Notes: a model not told the origin generated them from the sequence alone. A DNA stretch of 64,000 bases from Petrosia ficiformis (GCA_947044365.1 OX345636.1:60329537-60393536); one strand, 5' to 3'. Shown: positions 50,101 through 57,344, counted from the stretch's first letter. Program-made: numbers and translations.

Positions 50101-53100
50101 AGAATTAATTGATTAATCATCCCAGCCCTACTTAAAAGTCTATTTACAAATGTATGGTAACATCATCCGTTTTATGTATTTTGTAATCTATCCTTTCAAC
50201 AATAAACTGTTAACACTACAATTTAATGGGTTCTTTCTTCATGTAACCAATGTGGGATTATAATTATGTCATCATTATAATTACCATAACATTATTTCAC
50301 ATTCTATAATCAATACATTTTCACTAGTCCTAATGGTGTGGATGTTCCATTGTATATTGTGTTATATTTGGTGTTTATTATGTTAATAATTATGTTAGTT
50401 GAATTAGTAACTGATAGGCACATTCAGGGTTCGAATTTAGCACTTGTCCACTTGTCCTGACAAGTGAAAAATGCTTTGGGACAAGTGAAAAATGATTCAA
50501 ATTGTCCCTTGGACAAGCAACAGTGTTTCTAAATTTAGAAACACTGCTACACCCACAATCATTGCAATGAATATGACAATCACCTGATCATGACATCAAT
50601 GCATCAGCAATGTTCACCCAAGTTACCAGACTGTTTTTTGCTGTGGTGCATGGCAGTCTGGAGATGCGACTAGCCACCATTGGAGACTGTGCCTCACCAC
50701 AGATATAACATATAGATTGGAATATTTGTAATACACGTAGGTTGAGTGAATCAGGTGACAATCACCTGATTATGACATCACTGATGATCATCAGGAATGT
50801 TGGACAAATTTGGCAGACGGTTTTTCTCTGTGGGCATGATAGTATGGGGATAAGACTTTCTGTAAAAAATAGTCTCATGTTAGAAGAACGCTGTGACATT
50901 GTGGGATGAGCCTACATGATGGTGACAATACAACATGTGGTATTACTTACACAGCTACATGTAAATAGAACATGTGGTATTACTTATAGCACGTACAACA
51001 TGTACATTTAGAGCTATTTCAGGACCAACTTTCTAGTGTTGGACTCACTCAGGCTCATCCCAATTATTTGTACTTGTAACCCCATCATGAAAACAGTTAC
51101 AAGTACATATATTACCACATGTATTATAAACATGTATTAATGCATATTATTGATCATATGATTATAAATATACATTTATACGTCTAAGTAAACTATGAAT
51201 GTAGTATATGTAGTATTGTACATGTATGTTTGATAACTATATTACATGTACATACATGTATTTGTTAATACTGTACTGCATACATGTATTATATATTCAG
51301 TACATGTACATACTATGGTAATGTTATAATATATAAATTGTTTTATACTTATATATTCTGCTTTTTATGTTCCGGTTCAAATTACATGTAATATAAGTAA
51401 TCAGTAACAATTAATAATTGCTTAAGGTAAGAATATTGAAAGAATACTTCAGTTTCATCAAAGATCTGTGTACTTAGACTACAGTTGCACGCACTTTGTA
51501 AATTTGGGGTGGGACTGTAGCCTCCCGTTTTCTTCTCCCTCCATAGGAATACATTTTTTCTCTGTATATGATTATATTGATTTCCTTTATTATTACTATG
51601 AAAATCAAAACATTGTGAAACAGTTTATAAAAGTATCAAACATAATGTCAATTGAAATGTATTGATGTCCATTTTTTGCAGGTCATCCTACATACATGTA
51701 CATGTAGATGGTAGTACCATCATTACTGTAGTGTGCACATGTACATGTACGTAGGGATGTGCAATACAACTAAATTGTAGTATTACATATCACTGCCAAA
51801 AATATCACGATACGATACAGTATCATGATATTTGAAATAATAATTGATTGATTGTATTTGTCAAGAAATGGGCAATCACTAGCTTGATACAATTGCTTTT
51901 AGGTATAAAATTAGACAAATCAAAAAAACCAGATTTACTAAACTGTCCATTCCAGTGTATTGATACACCCAAAAGCCAATATTGTATCACGATATTGAAT
52001 GAAAATATCGATACATGTATTTCAATATATCGATACATATCATACATCACTACATGTACTACATGTACATGTATTATAATGTCAACAAGTATTATAATAA
52101 CAAGTACAAGTACTAATATGTATGTATGTATATTATACATACAGTATGAACATGTATTGATGTACTTAGTCTCACGTGGCTGACATGCATTGTATCACTA
52201 AAATGAGGCAATGTCTGGAGAAACTGTGACATTTCTGCTAGAAGATTTGTCGTCACAGAGCCAATCAAATTCGTTTGGTCATATGACTTTCACCACCAAA
52301 AAAATGTATTATAGTGTAACTGGAGACTATACAGAACATTCAGACACTTGCCTTGCTGTATTGCAATAACAAACAACCATTCTGGTTTCTGTGGCTTTAT
52401 TAGATGATCTTCTATCCAACAAAGTAAGTTAGAATTCTGAATGTGTTCAAATTTTAAAGATATAATAAACCTATCAACATCTCACTCATGTAGTGTCACG
52501 GGAATTCATCAGTTAATTGACAATTATTACAATCCTGTTTGAAACAAATTGTATCACAGTTTCCCCAGACGTTTCCTCATTTTAGCAATATCGTGGCCAT
52601 GCAAGACTATTATATACTGTATACATGTAGTATGTATACAAGTACAAGTGTATGTATTAATTTACATTCTATTAAGCAATTAGTCTCCAGTAATGCAATG
52701 TAAGTATTCACTGTCTTTTACCATTTTGGTGACATAATCCTTTCCAAATATATTAGATAAACACATCAAGAGATTCATGAAGAAAAATGATCTTCTTAGT
52801 TTCCATGCATGACTTAAAACCTTTAATATAAGTTTATATTTCATATAAACCACAATGTGCATTATGTGTAGGTAGTATTTTAATACAAACATGTTTATAT
52901 ACACATAAAAACCAGTTATAAATGTCTTGTTTTGGTGTATATGTGGGTAACATGTACAGTAACCCTCAATAAAATGTTCACGTAGCATTATTGTAGTACA
53001 CAAGTAGTACTCTACACTCCATAAAACACTAAAAGAGCATATTATTATGCATACTACACTTAATAAAATAATAAACAGCAGTGACATTTGAGCTCTACCT

Positions 53101-56100
53101 TCTACTACTAACTAACTAAACTTTGTTACCTCTACATACTGTATATAACTCTCCCATTTTATATAACTAGATTTTGTATCTTACATGTACTTTGCTGGAA
53201 AGAAGAGTTGTTAAGAAGCAATACATGTATAGATGTTAAATGTATGTATGATGCACTATCAGCAGGAAGATAGCAAGGCGGGTGCTTAAAAGTTTAGTAG
53301 TCCACCCACACCTTTACTTACATGTATACCTGTGTAACTTCACATTTTACACAACACAGACTTCTAACTTCCTTAATTAGACAGGGGAGCTTCTAACAAA
53401 GTTGTAGATACCAAATACTGTACATGCTTTGTTAGTCAGAGGAAAGCAACAAAGCGAGTGTTTGAAAGAGCAGTGGTCAGTGCCAACAGGCATGAGGCTA
53501 AAGTGCTTTGCGTTGTACATACAGTATATGTACATATTAAAATTAAAATGTTGCCGTAATTAACATTGTGGAACATACTACTTAGTGCGTACGTACTACT
53601 ATAACACTGTGTGAACTTTTTATTGAGGGCTACTGTATACAAGAATGTGTACACATGTACGTGTCTAGTAATTACATGTAGTCTGATGGCATTGCCTCTT
53701 CACTGGTAGGAGGAAGTGTCTGGGACATACATGTATATGTACATGTATATTACCAGATTACTCAACCACACTCTTATAAGCTCTACCTCACATGTAACAA
53801 ATACAATGTTCAATGTACTGTAAATTGGGAGGGTATAAGACCCGGAACAGAATGAAACTGAATGTGGGATGGAACGGAACGGAACCGAACTGGAAGTTGA
53901 TAACTATTATTATATGTTTGGTAATTGAGTATTTTTAATATTATATCGTGCGCAAAAAAAAAACAAAGTTTGTACCTTCATTAGTGGAATATTTACCTAC
54001 CAAATGTGTAGATTCTAGACTGAACAAGTGTACATATATAAAGATGAGAGGTGAACACAGCTCATTATTCTTTGTAACAATAATGATCAATCTCAATATT
54101 GACATACAATCAAACAAAAGTAGTTACATCATATATAGTAACTTATTAAGTAACTTAACAAGTACATACAGGTAACAAAGTATCTACATAAGTGATATAT
54201 AGCAACTCATTAAGTATCACTTACAATGTACATTGTGTAAATAAATAAGTAATGTCATACGAGTAGTCTCATCACTAGAATCATCACATTTGATAGGTGA
54301 GTCTTCTGGTACACACTTAGATGTTTTGAATGGTGGTAGTAGAGGTTGTGGTGATGAAGAGAGTCATATTCATCGCTAGAAATTAAAACAAGTTCAGACG
54401 TCATTCCTCTCTTTCTTCCATGTTTGTCTTTTTGCACATGCTAATAATATTTAAATTAAATTTTAATAATTTTATTTAATATAGTTATATTAATTTCCCA
54501 TTCCGTTCCGTTCCAGATTTTATACCTTCCCACCAAAATTGTATTATACATGTAATCAAATTTTATAAACACTTACATGTACCTTTAATAACTTACTATT
54601 CAGCCATTTTGTATAGGAAGCCAACAAAATTTGGAATTAATGATAGCTCATCCTGGATATCAAATTTGATTGACTTCCTGTACAAAATGGTGGAGTGGTT
54701 AGCAAATCATTTGATCAAAATTATTATGTGATAGAATACAACTTGTCCATTTTTGTAATTTCAGTAGTTTATTAACCAATGATCTAAAGATATTAATACT
54801 AGGGCCGGGCAACAGTGATGGCAGTCTGACTATTAATTGTTATCATCGGCACTGTTATTGTGATAGCGATAGTCAAAATTCTCTATCACAATAGTAAACA
54901 TGTGGGATTGTGCATGCACATACGCACACTAATCACCACACCCACATTGCCACATGTGTAAACTCTAGGAGAAGTGCAAATAAAATGGCATCTGATTGTA
55001 TAAGTGACGTAGCTCTAGATTGTGAACTAGAAGCTCTTCCATTGGAAGGTTCTAAGCATGATGTTTAGCAGTATTTCTGTTTACCTGTAATAGAAGGAAA
55101 TTTGCAGAACCAGATAATATTAGGTTGTGAATATAAAAAGAAAATCAAATATTCTGGAAATACTTCCAATATAAGATTCCATTTACTGCTATGTCAAAAT
55201 TACAGACTCCTAGTAGCAAAATAATAAACAGAAATCTACTGAATCAAAAAAGCTATCCCTTGAATCCCATACTACTATACCAAGAAACTAACAAATTGAA
55301 AGGAATTGTGTTTATTATATGTTATGATAGTATTCACTGTCGTTTCAGTAATTACTAACTATCATGATAGTAAAAAAATTCACTATCGCCCAGCCCTAAT
55401 TAATACACACTTACAAAGCAAGTAACCCCACCTTAATCAACCTTCCAGCTTGTAAAAGTTTAATGTACATGTACATGTATACACTTGTCCTCACACCCCT
55501 TCCTCATGTGTAAAGTGAGTGGTAACACCAGACTATCTAGTAATTATACAATGACACCTTAGCTCACTATATAGTTGATAATCTTTTCAGTGAGTACATA
55601 CATTACTCAATGAATGAGCCTTTCATAGTAGATTCTTAATCTCTCATACATGTACATGTAATTATAAATTATTATTAATCTAAATTGAACTAACCTGTAG
55701 TATTGAGCAATTATTGAATATTCTAATAAATGAACATCTTTAGAGAGTTCAATTTATCATGTACTGTATGATACAAAGATCATGATGATCAACTGAATAA
55801 AGAGTGTGTAACATATAAAAACAAAAGAAGGGCTAAGCAATACTGAAAATTATTTGTTGTACTTGTATTTTATAACTACACATAGTAGCCACATTCATTA
55901 GTGATAATAATTATCTTAACTAATAAGTTCTAGTGTTGCTTAGACCTCTCTTATCTAGTCTGTTCTCTTGTATTTCAATCTTCATTCACTGGATCATCAT
56001 TCTGTTTATATTAAGTTTCTGATGATCTACTTTATTATAATATTTAGTATATGATCAATGATATAACAAAACATTCACATATTATCCATTGACTGACTAC

Positions 56101-56804
56101 ATTACTGATATGAATGTACACTTGAATTGAGCTAATTATAAACCTGATACTATTTAAATATCATTAAAAGGACATTGTTTGTATAAATTATAATTATATT
56201 ATGTATAATAATTATCTCTTGATAAAGATGTTTACATGTTAGTTTTCATAAACACATCTTTAGTAATTTACTGTCACAAACTTATTATATTTAGGAATCT
56301 ATTATTAAATTATATTCATAATATTTTATACATAAGTATGTACATGTAAATATACTGTATAATTATAATATAGATAATAAGTGTGATTATATTTTACAGA
56401 TATTTATAATCACAATTATAATTGTTTCATTACATGTCATTGTTTACAGTATGGACAGACAGCTCTGGATGTTGCTAAACTTTACAATTCTGATAAATCT
56501 GTCACACTACTAGAAGAAGCTATGGTATGTACATTTTGTATGTTATGTTATGTAATTTTCATCACTTGTCATTACATTAATATGATGTACATGTATATTA
56601 TTATATGTACATCATTACACTATACTATATTATGAGTACAATATTTATATATTCCTAATCATATAATCTAAACCTATTCATATTTGTATAGTGATTATGT
56701 TTATTATTAGTACATCAAAATCTGATTCTGTTACTAGTATTGAGATTTGGTAATTATTTCCTTTTAGAAGAATCAAAAAGTTGATAAGCATTTGGATAAA
56801 CCTG
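17926..56804 (+). CDS. Ankyrin-repeat protein, 39-kb gene (5' part, seven exons)
   Basis: Exons are 17926-17952, 21049-21138, 26330-26437, 28685-28780, 45722-45820, 56450-56524 and 56768-56804. All have AG/GT borders, and introns 1-6 are phase 0; the last donor (CCTG|GTAAGT) is phase 1. The start is MDWMKKVEL. Exon 2 ([20 protein letters not shown]) and exon 3 ([19 protein letters not shown]) look like degenerate ankyrin helices. Exon 4 ([20 protein letters not shown], then [12 protein letters not shown]) and exon 5 ([20 protein letters not shown], then [13 protein letters not shown]) are canonical repeats, about one per exon. Exon 6 ([20 protein letters not shown]) opens the last visible repeat. 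Ankyrin repeats mediate protein binding; partners cannot be told. About 184 codons are seen. The 3' exons were not found up to position 64000. Introns of 3-17 kb are packed with mobile DNA. Confidence 0.85.
17953..21048 (+). other. Ankyrin gene intron 1
   Basis: The intron contains AT-rich DNA at 18180-18440 and a minisatellite at 18437-18600. A possible extra 5' exon end is GAGAGCTGAGT|GTAAGTAG at about 20310, which could be an alternative promoter exon (inference). No transposon coding sequence was seen. Confidence 0.5.
18437..18600. repeat. Short minisatellite, GGTATCCAATTATTCAAAGTG units
   Basis: About five diverged copies of a roughly 30-base unit alternate TATCCAATTATT and CAAAGTGTTGGT. 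It lies in intron 1 of the ankyrin gene. Confidence 0.8.
21990..23290. repeat. Intron 2 tandem duplication, copy 1 (with exon-3 remnant)
   Basis: This block repeats 25140-26345 in the same orientation. Shared landmarks are CTTTGTGTTTCAGTACTAAC, ACCTACCTGGCAAGTTTACA (ACCTACCTGACAAGT in the partner) and ACTCCACTCTCTATAC. At 23270-23290 it copies the exon-3 acceptor region, but the acceptor CAG is CGG and only the first bases of the exon (AATAACC) remain before a TCACTACTGTCACA repeat. Confidence 0.85.
23287..23455. repeat. GTCACTACTGTCACA minisatellite
   Basis: Tandem 12-18-base units GTCACTACTGTCACAATA interrupt the copied exon 3. The same unit in the opposite orientation forms the array at 24460-25130. 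Confidence 0.85.
23456..24459. other. Intron 2 DNA, no supported gene
   Basis: Two overlapping frames (23479-23766 and 23723-23959) have no recognised domain and share no splice logic with the ankyrin exons. The rest is AT-rich with isolated GTCAC motifs. Confidence 0.45.
24460..25135. repeat. GTGACAATAGTGACTATT degenerate minisatellite
   Basis: Units such as TATTGTGACAGTAGTGACTA are self-complementary over short stretches, so they read alike on both strands. This gives Thr/Val-rich frames on the plus strand and Ser/His/Cys-rich frames on the minus strand, which are artefacts of the repeat. Confidence 0.85.
25267..25341. repeat. Hairpin-forming inverted repeat
   Basis: ATAGAATCCATTCTACATAT is mirrored by ATATGTAGAATGGATTCTAT around a core of TACATGTA motifs and a loop of about ten bases. 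Confidence 0.85.
25696..26034. mobile_element. MITE, ATCCCTATGATTGCTT family, copy 1
   Basis: Ends are ATCCCTTTGATTGCTT and AAGCAATCATAGGGAT. Internal landmarks are CTGCTTGTAGCT, TATTCTGCCTGAAATA, GAGTAGATAATCAAAATAAT and TGATTACTGAATGC. Inverted or direct copies occur at 28171-28579 and 39715-39980, with single ends at about 1940 and 63822. GCCTGTAGGGCC outside the left end recurs at several copies and may be part of the element. Confidence 0.8.
26438..28170 (+). other. Intron 3, mostly AT-rich non-coding
   Basis: Positions 27405-27480 (ACATCTGGCCCAAAGATAGA) are an inverted partner of 29580-29665. No transposon coding sequence or exon was recognised. Confidence 0.5.
28171..28579. mobile_element. 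MITE, ATCCCTATGATTGCTT family, copy 2 (inverted)
   Basis: Read in reverse, it matches 25696-26034, including ATTCAGTAATCA, TTTTGATTATCTACTCTC and TATTTCAGGCAGAATAGC. It also contains a GC-rich patch (GGCGTGACGCGCGTTC) and an expanded (AT)n run near 28517. A second terminal motif at 28129 suggests two elements abutting. Confidence 0.75.
28860..29130. repeat. TACATGTA-rich cluster
   Basis: The palindromic octamer and (TACATG)n variants are dense here, interspersed with TACTATAG text. Similar clusters occur at 30403-30520, 31750-31960, 37000-37290, 38460-38760 and 40080-40290. Confidence 0.8.
29352..29515. mobile_element. Short TIR MITE
   Basis: TGCCTTGCTTTGGTAACAAA then TTAAATACCACTTCC at the left is mirrored by GGAAGTGGAATTTAATTTTG then TTGCCAAAGCAAGGCA at the right. 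TACATGTA-rich text fills the centre. Confidence 0.8.
29516..30690 (+). other. Intron 4 DNA with small repeats
   Basis: Positions 29580-29665 are the inverted partner of 27405-27480. TGGTACTACCATCATTGCTG occurs in tandem copies at 30379-30530, separated by TACATGTA tracts, and again at 51710. Positions 30545-30690 match 52075-52190. No exon was seen. Confidence 0.6.
30691..31660. repeat. Segmental duplication A, copy 1 (partner 35755-36730)
   Basis: Long collinear identity includes AATTTAATGGGTTCTTTCTT, GTATTGGGTGTGGTTTTATA, TTTCTCTTGAGCGTAATGGA and a shared hAT-like MITE. The two copies differ by whole TACATG hexamers at several places. Confidence 0.85.
31192..31367. mobile_element. hAT-like MITE (family member 2)
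   Basis: Starts CAGTGTTTCCCCCAGGATGA and ends ATGGGGGAAACACTG. It lies within duplication A; the paralogous copy is at 36271-36451, so insertion preceded the duplication. Confidence 0.75.
31661..32185 (+). other. Intron 4 DNA rich in (TACATG)n
   Basis: A dense run of TACATG hexamers extends from about 31750 to 32155. GATGTCCATTTTTTGCAGGT at 31661 recurs at 51664. No exon was seen. Confidence 0.6.
32350..33315 (+). pseudogene. Harbinger-associated Myb/SANT-like DNA-binding protein
   Basis: The main frame (from 32329; the likely start is [18 protein letters not shown] at 32350) encodes a Myb/SANT-like domain: [56 protein letters not shown] and [20 protein letters not shown]. This protein family assists the Harbinger nuclease in nuclear import and DNA binding. 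An acidic linker and the helical [20 protein letters not shown] follow. The frame stops at 33106, but conserved-looking text continues: [20 protein letters not shown] in the next frame, then [20 protein letters not shown] back in the first frame, to a TAA at 33313. Two compensating frameshifts near 33090 and 33205 explain this. Confidence 0.75.
33418..34238 (-). pseudogene. Harbinger (HARBI1-like) DDE nuclease, broken
   Basis: Minus-strand frames show the whole catalytic half of a DDE_Tnp_4 nuclease. The first Asp lies in [16 protein letters not shown] (about 34085), the second in [18 protein letters not shown] (about 33812), and the Glu in [20 protein letters not shown] (about 33692). FVLHNYCE follows. 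Between them a shift of about one base at 33965 separates QACCDY from [14 protein letters not shown], and a second shift at 33925 separates this from [16 protein letters not shown]. The second shift sits exactly at a TACATGTA octamer. The N-terminal HTH half is absent; the frame opens after a TAG near 34238 with [13 protein letters not shown]. The enzyme would have cut and pasted the transposon; this copy cannot be active. Confidence 0.85.
34438..35940. repeat. Segmental duplication B, copy 1 (partner 46759-50300)
   Basis: GCTGTTTAGCAGTAGCTAGC starts the block at both sites. Positions 34438-34660 match 46759-46970 and 34690-35940 match 49210-50290. Two insertions separate the copies: 2.2 kb at 46971-49190 in the partner and about 160 bases here near 34895-35055. 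A 73-codon minus frame is identical in both copies (35311-35532 and 49686-49907), which shows a recent copy event rather than a gene. A third, older copy of the first part lies at 56140-56400. Confidence 0.9.
35755..36730. repeat. Segmental duplication A, copy 2
   Basis: Partner of 30691-31660, immediately following duplication B. It carries the hAT-like MITE at 36271-36451 and extra TACATG hexamers at 36600-36630. Confidence 0.85.
36271..36451. mobile_element. hAT-like MITE (family member 3)
   Basis: Ends are AGTGTTTCTCCTAGGATC and CCTTTGGGGAAACACTG. AAACAG sits just outside both ends, a possible remnant of an 8-bp target-site duplication. Confidence 0.65.
36731..37540 (+). other. Intron 4 DNA, TACATG-rich
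   Basis: Positions 37000-37290 are dense in TACATGTA; the Cys/Tyr/His-rich frames there come from the repeat. No exon or known element was recognised. Confidence 0.5.
37549..38410 (+). mobile_element. Internally deleted BED-finger hAT element
   Basis: Ends TAGATGCACCGATATT and TATCGGTGCAACTT are hAT-type inverted repeats. An 8-bp target-site duplication is not exact (ATACATGT and GCACATGT are close). Internal length is about 860 bases, far below a complete hAT, so most of the transposase is gone. Confidence 0.8.
37796..38232 (+). pseudogene. ZBED/hAT transposase fragment
   Basis: Frame 1 reads [20 protein letters not shown], then [19 protein letters not shown]. This is a BED zinc finger in which the second Cys is Trp (C-x2-W), so zinc binding is probably lost. 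It stops near 38037. A second frame continues with [20 protein letters not shown] and [13 protein letters not shown], the conserved block after the BED finger in ZBED-type hAT transposases. The reading ends at 38232 without the catalytic core or dimerisation domain. It is a frameshifted, truncated relic in the sense orientation of the ankyrin intron. Confidence 0.8.
38411..39714 (+). other. Intron 4 DNA with a possible TIR element at 38855-39420
   Basis: AAGGGGGGAGGGGCAAAACC at 38861 is loosely mirrored by GCCCCCCTCCCCTCCTG at 39403, suggesting a degraded element. Interior frames have no recognised domain. Surrounding DNA is TACATG-rich. Confidence 0.4.
39715..39980. mobile_element. MITE, ATCCCTATGATTGCTT family, copy 3
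   Basis: Direct-orientation relative of 25696-26034, with GCCTGTAGGGC just before ATCCCTATGATTTCTT and CAAAGCAATTGTAGGGAT at the end. It is shorter owing to internal loss and an (AT)n expansion. Confidence 0.75.
39981..41215 (+). other. Intron 4 DNA, (TACATG)n and (AT)n
   Basis: TACATG motifs are dense from 40060 to 40290 and an (AT)n tract spans 41060-41155. No coding signal was seen. Confidence 0.5.
41298..44611 (-). mobile_element. Non-LTR retrotransposon with RLE-like domain, near full length
   Basis: The 16-base direct repeat TAATTGTGCTGAATGT at 41282-41297 and 44612-44627 is a clean target-site duplication. The element reads on the minus strand. Its 5' end lies six bases before the first ATG. 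The 3' end is a (TTATTG)n/(TTA)n tail at 41298-41360, as many non-LTR elements have. It has no LTRs. Coding is one long frame broken by a single-base shift near 43235 and a single in-frame TGA at 42265, so it is a recently inserted or recently inactivated copy. It lies antisense to the ankyrin gene. Confidence 0.85.
41518..44605 (-). pseudogene. Reverse transcriptase / restriction-like endonuclease polyprotein
   Basis: About 1029 codons run in three readable blocks. At the N-terminus is a cysteine cluster ([15 protein letters not shown] through WCVNC), a probable nucleic-acid-binding zinc module, then a Ser/Thr-rich linker. The RT follows: [45 protein letters not shown] (first catalytic Asp), [18 protein letters not shown] and [12 protein letters not shown] (catalytic YVDD), then EYLGGAIGS. 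After the in-frame TGA come a [15 protein letters not shown] zinc motif (C-x-C-x7-H-x3-C), [21 protein letters not shown] and RFFFDVEC, which fit a PD-(D/E)XK restriction-like nuclease as in R2-type elements. The protein would copy its RNA at a nicked target. The block order matches a family I recall from corals, fish and sponges; the clade is not named here. Confidence 0.85.
44628..45721 (+). other. End of intron 4: TGTAATTG repeats then AT-rich DNA
   Basis: TGTAATTG-type units occur up to 45160 as part of the disrupted TIR element. The remainder to the acceptor TACATGTAG at 45721 is plain AT-rich intron. Confidence 0.5.
46030..46745. repeat. Segmental duplication C, copy 1 (partner 52680-53500)
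   Basis: Shared landmarks are TTAGTCTCCAGTAATG, TGTCTTGTTTTGGTGTATAT, AGTAGTACTCTACACTCCAT and GAAAGATAGCAAGGCGGGTG. This copy lacks the right end of the CAGTAGCCCTCAATA element, cut off where duplication B begins at 46759. Confidence 0.9.
46973..47447. repeat. Tandem pair of 236-bp units
   Basis: Both units start ATCAGAGAGTACGGTAGTAC and end CAAAACTGGCAAAATGTTCA or a close variant; GAGAGTAC..GTACTCTC is a short palindrome. They share ATGGCCGCC and AGTGATGAGCTGAAATCTCT. No protein was recognised. The family is not otherwise present in the window. Confidence 0.85.
47448..48210. mobile_element. 5'-truncated copy of the 923-bp TIR element
   Basis: This matches 48400-49156 from TTATTTTCCAGACAAATCAT to the right terminal repeat at 48071-48207. 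The left terminal repeat is missing. A splice-acceptor-like TTTCCAG precedes a short open frame ([18 protein letters not shown]), conserved in the other copy. Confidence 0.75.
48071..48374. repeat. Large palindrome made by two element ends
   Basis: Arms 48071-48207 and 48238-48374 are inverted copies of about 137 bases, nearly perfect apart from one T-run indel. The loop is 30 bases around CAGCTCTTTGTACAGAGGTG. It arises because the right end of one element abuts the left end of the next. Confidence 0.9.
48234..49156. mobile_element. 923-bp non-autonomous TIR element
   Basis: The left end GTACTTATGTAGGGTTATAT is mirrored at the right by ATATAACCCTACATAAGTAC. TIRs are about 140 bases. The interior contains (TTA)n, the TTTCCAG acceptor-like site and a frame reading [20 protein letters not shown]. 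No transposase was recognised and the superfamily is unknown. Confidence 0.8.
50423..51100. mobile_element. hAT-like remnant with internal tandem duplication
   Basis: CAGGGTTCGAATTTAGCA at 50426 resembles a hAT terminus. Two diverged units start CAATCACCTGATCATGACAT (50569) and CAATCACCTGATTATGACAT (50759) and share CAGACTG/CAGACGG text. A right terminus was not found. Confidence 0.45.
51101..51748 (+). other. Intron 5 DNA, TACATG-rich
   Basis: Fragments of earlier intron-4 repeats recur: ATTGATGTCCATTTTTTGCA at 51661 and the TACCATCATTACTGTAGTGT motif at 51714. No exon was seen. Confidence 0.5.
51749..52052. mobile_element. MITE with ATCACGATA motifs (hAT-type)
   Basis: TAGGGATGTGCAATAC at the left resembles the reverse of GTATGATACATCACTA-type text at the right. 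Interior ATATCACGATACGATACAGT and ATATTGTATCACGATATTG are typical of hAT MITEs. Flanks are TACATG-rich, so a target duplication cannot be read. Confidence 0.55.
52194..52585. mobile_element. TIR MITE of about 390 bp
   Basis: ACTAAAATGAGGCAATGTCT then GGAGAAACTGTGA is mirrored by TCACAGTTTCCCCAGACGTT then TCCTCATTTTAG. The interior has no recognised protein. Confidence 0.75.
52680..53500. repeat. Segmental duplication C, copy 2
   Basis: Partner of 46030-46745, with a 100-base insertion near 52765-52890. It carries the complete 679-bp MITE below. The 135-codon hydrophobic minus frame here crosses the MITE end and is not credible as a gene. Confidence 0.9.
52957..53635. mobile_element. 679-bp Tc1/mariner- or pogo-like MITE with TA target site
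   Basis: Ends are CAGTAACCCTCAATAAAATG and TTTTTATTGAGGGCTACTG, both flanked by TA (52955-52956 and 53636-53637). The interior has no transposase. A half copy (left end only) starts at 46230. Confidence 0.8.
53826..54537. mobile_element. TIR element with GGAACGGAACGG ends
   Basis: GGGAGGGTATAAGACCCGGA and GGATGGAACGGAACGGAAC at the left are mirrored by CATTCCGTTCCGTTCCAGAT and TATACCTTCCCACC at the right. AAATTG flanks both sides loosely. A minus frame ([20 protein letters not shown] at about 54410) continues one base shifted as [20 protein letters not shown], perhaps the N-terminus of an element protein; no domain was recognised. Confidence 0.65.
54800..55398 (+). mobile_element. 599-bp hAT element with perfect 8-bp target duplication
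   Basis: Ends TAGGGCCGGGC and GCCCAGCCCTA are inverted repeats. ATTAATAC flanks both sides exactly (54792-54799 and 55399-55406), the 8-bp signature of hAT insertion. Internally deleted; a BED-finger remnant is inside. Confidence 0.9.
54985..55225 (+). pseudogene. hAT BED-finger remnant
   Basis: From ATG at 54985 the frame reads [20 protein letters not shown], then meets a TAG at 55066. It continues in the same frame with [20 protein letters not shown] and [20 protein letters not shown]. The last block is the second half of a BED zinc finger (SGNTSNxxFHL), although one Cys of the first pair is lost. No catalytic region follows. Confidence 0.7.
55407..56449 (+). other. End of intron 5
   Basis: AT-rich DNA. 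Positions 56140-56400 are a third, older copy of the start of duplication B (AACCTGATACTATTTAAATA onward), lying directly before exon 6. It may be the ancestral site from which the other copies came (inference). Confidence 0.6.
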
Positions 56805-57340
56805 GTAAGTAAATATGATACTGTTTTATTGGTTATATACACATGTACATGTACATGTAGATTGTATTATTATTATTTGGTTGTAATGATTGTAATGATT
56901 ATCAAGTCTGGTACTTGGCCGGGTTGTGTCAAGCACCTTCTAAGTTTAAGCACAGTTTATTAATTGAAGTGCTTCAAAGCCCTTTGTCAATTTAAGCCCA
57001 AGTGTTAATTGTCAGTGCTTGTGCTTAAGTCTTTTGTAGTTACATGTACATCTTTTTTCTGCAAATATTCATATTGATCACCTTTCCTTGCAACTAAAAG
57101 GGTATACAACTTTCAGACCCTTATCAGCACATGTGTGATAGCAGGTGTATAATAAAGACAATGGCAGCTGTAGTAGCAAAGAAGCTATCCATGATATTTG
57201 AACAATTAATGTTTATTAAAACAATAAAATAACTACATGTATTATAACTGTTGCTAGTTTAAATGATTTCATTGAAAATGCTTTTAAGTAATTAAGTACT
57301 CTAACAAAGGGCTTGTGCTTGTGCTTAAGCACATCCAGAA
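56805..57340 (+). other. Intron 7 start
   Basis: Contains TACATG repeats and an imperfect GTGCTTAAG/CTTAAGCAC region (about 56930-57335) that leads into the hexamer array. No exon was recognised. Confidence 0.5.
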
Positions 57341-57344
57341 ATGT

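Larger units (their letters stand above)
46759..50300. repeat. Segmental duplication B, copy 2 (interrupted)
   Basis: Positions 46759-46970 and 49195-50290 reproduce 34438-35940. The 2.2 kb between them is a cluster of younger insertions. From 50284 to 50422 the match passes into part of duplication A (36058-36173). Confidence 0.9.

Noticed and set aside
50426..50443. tRNA B-box-like GGTTCGAATTT
   Set aside because: No A box or cloverleaf was found around it; CAGGGTTCGAA fits a hAT terminus better.
52680..53087. 135-codon hydrophobic minus-strand frame, membrane-protein-like
   Set aside because: It crosses a MITE terminus and AT-rich DNA gives hydrophobic codons by chance; the 46-kb paralogue does not keep it open.
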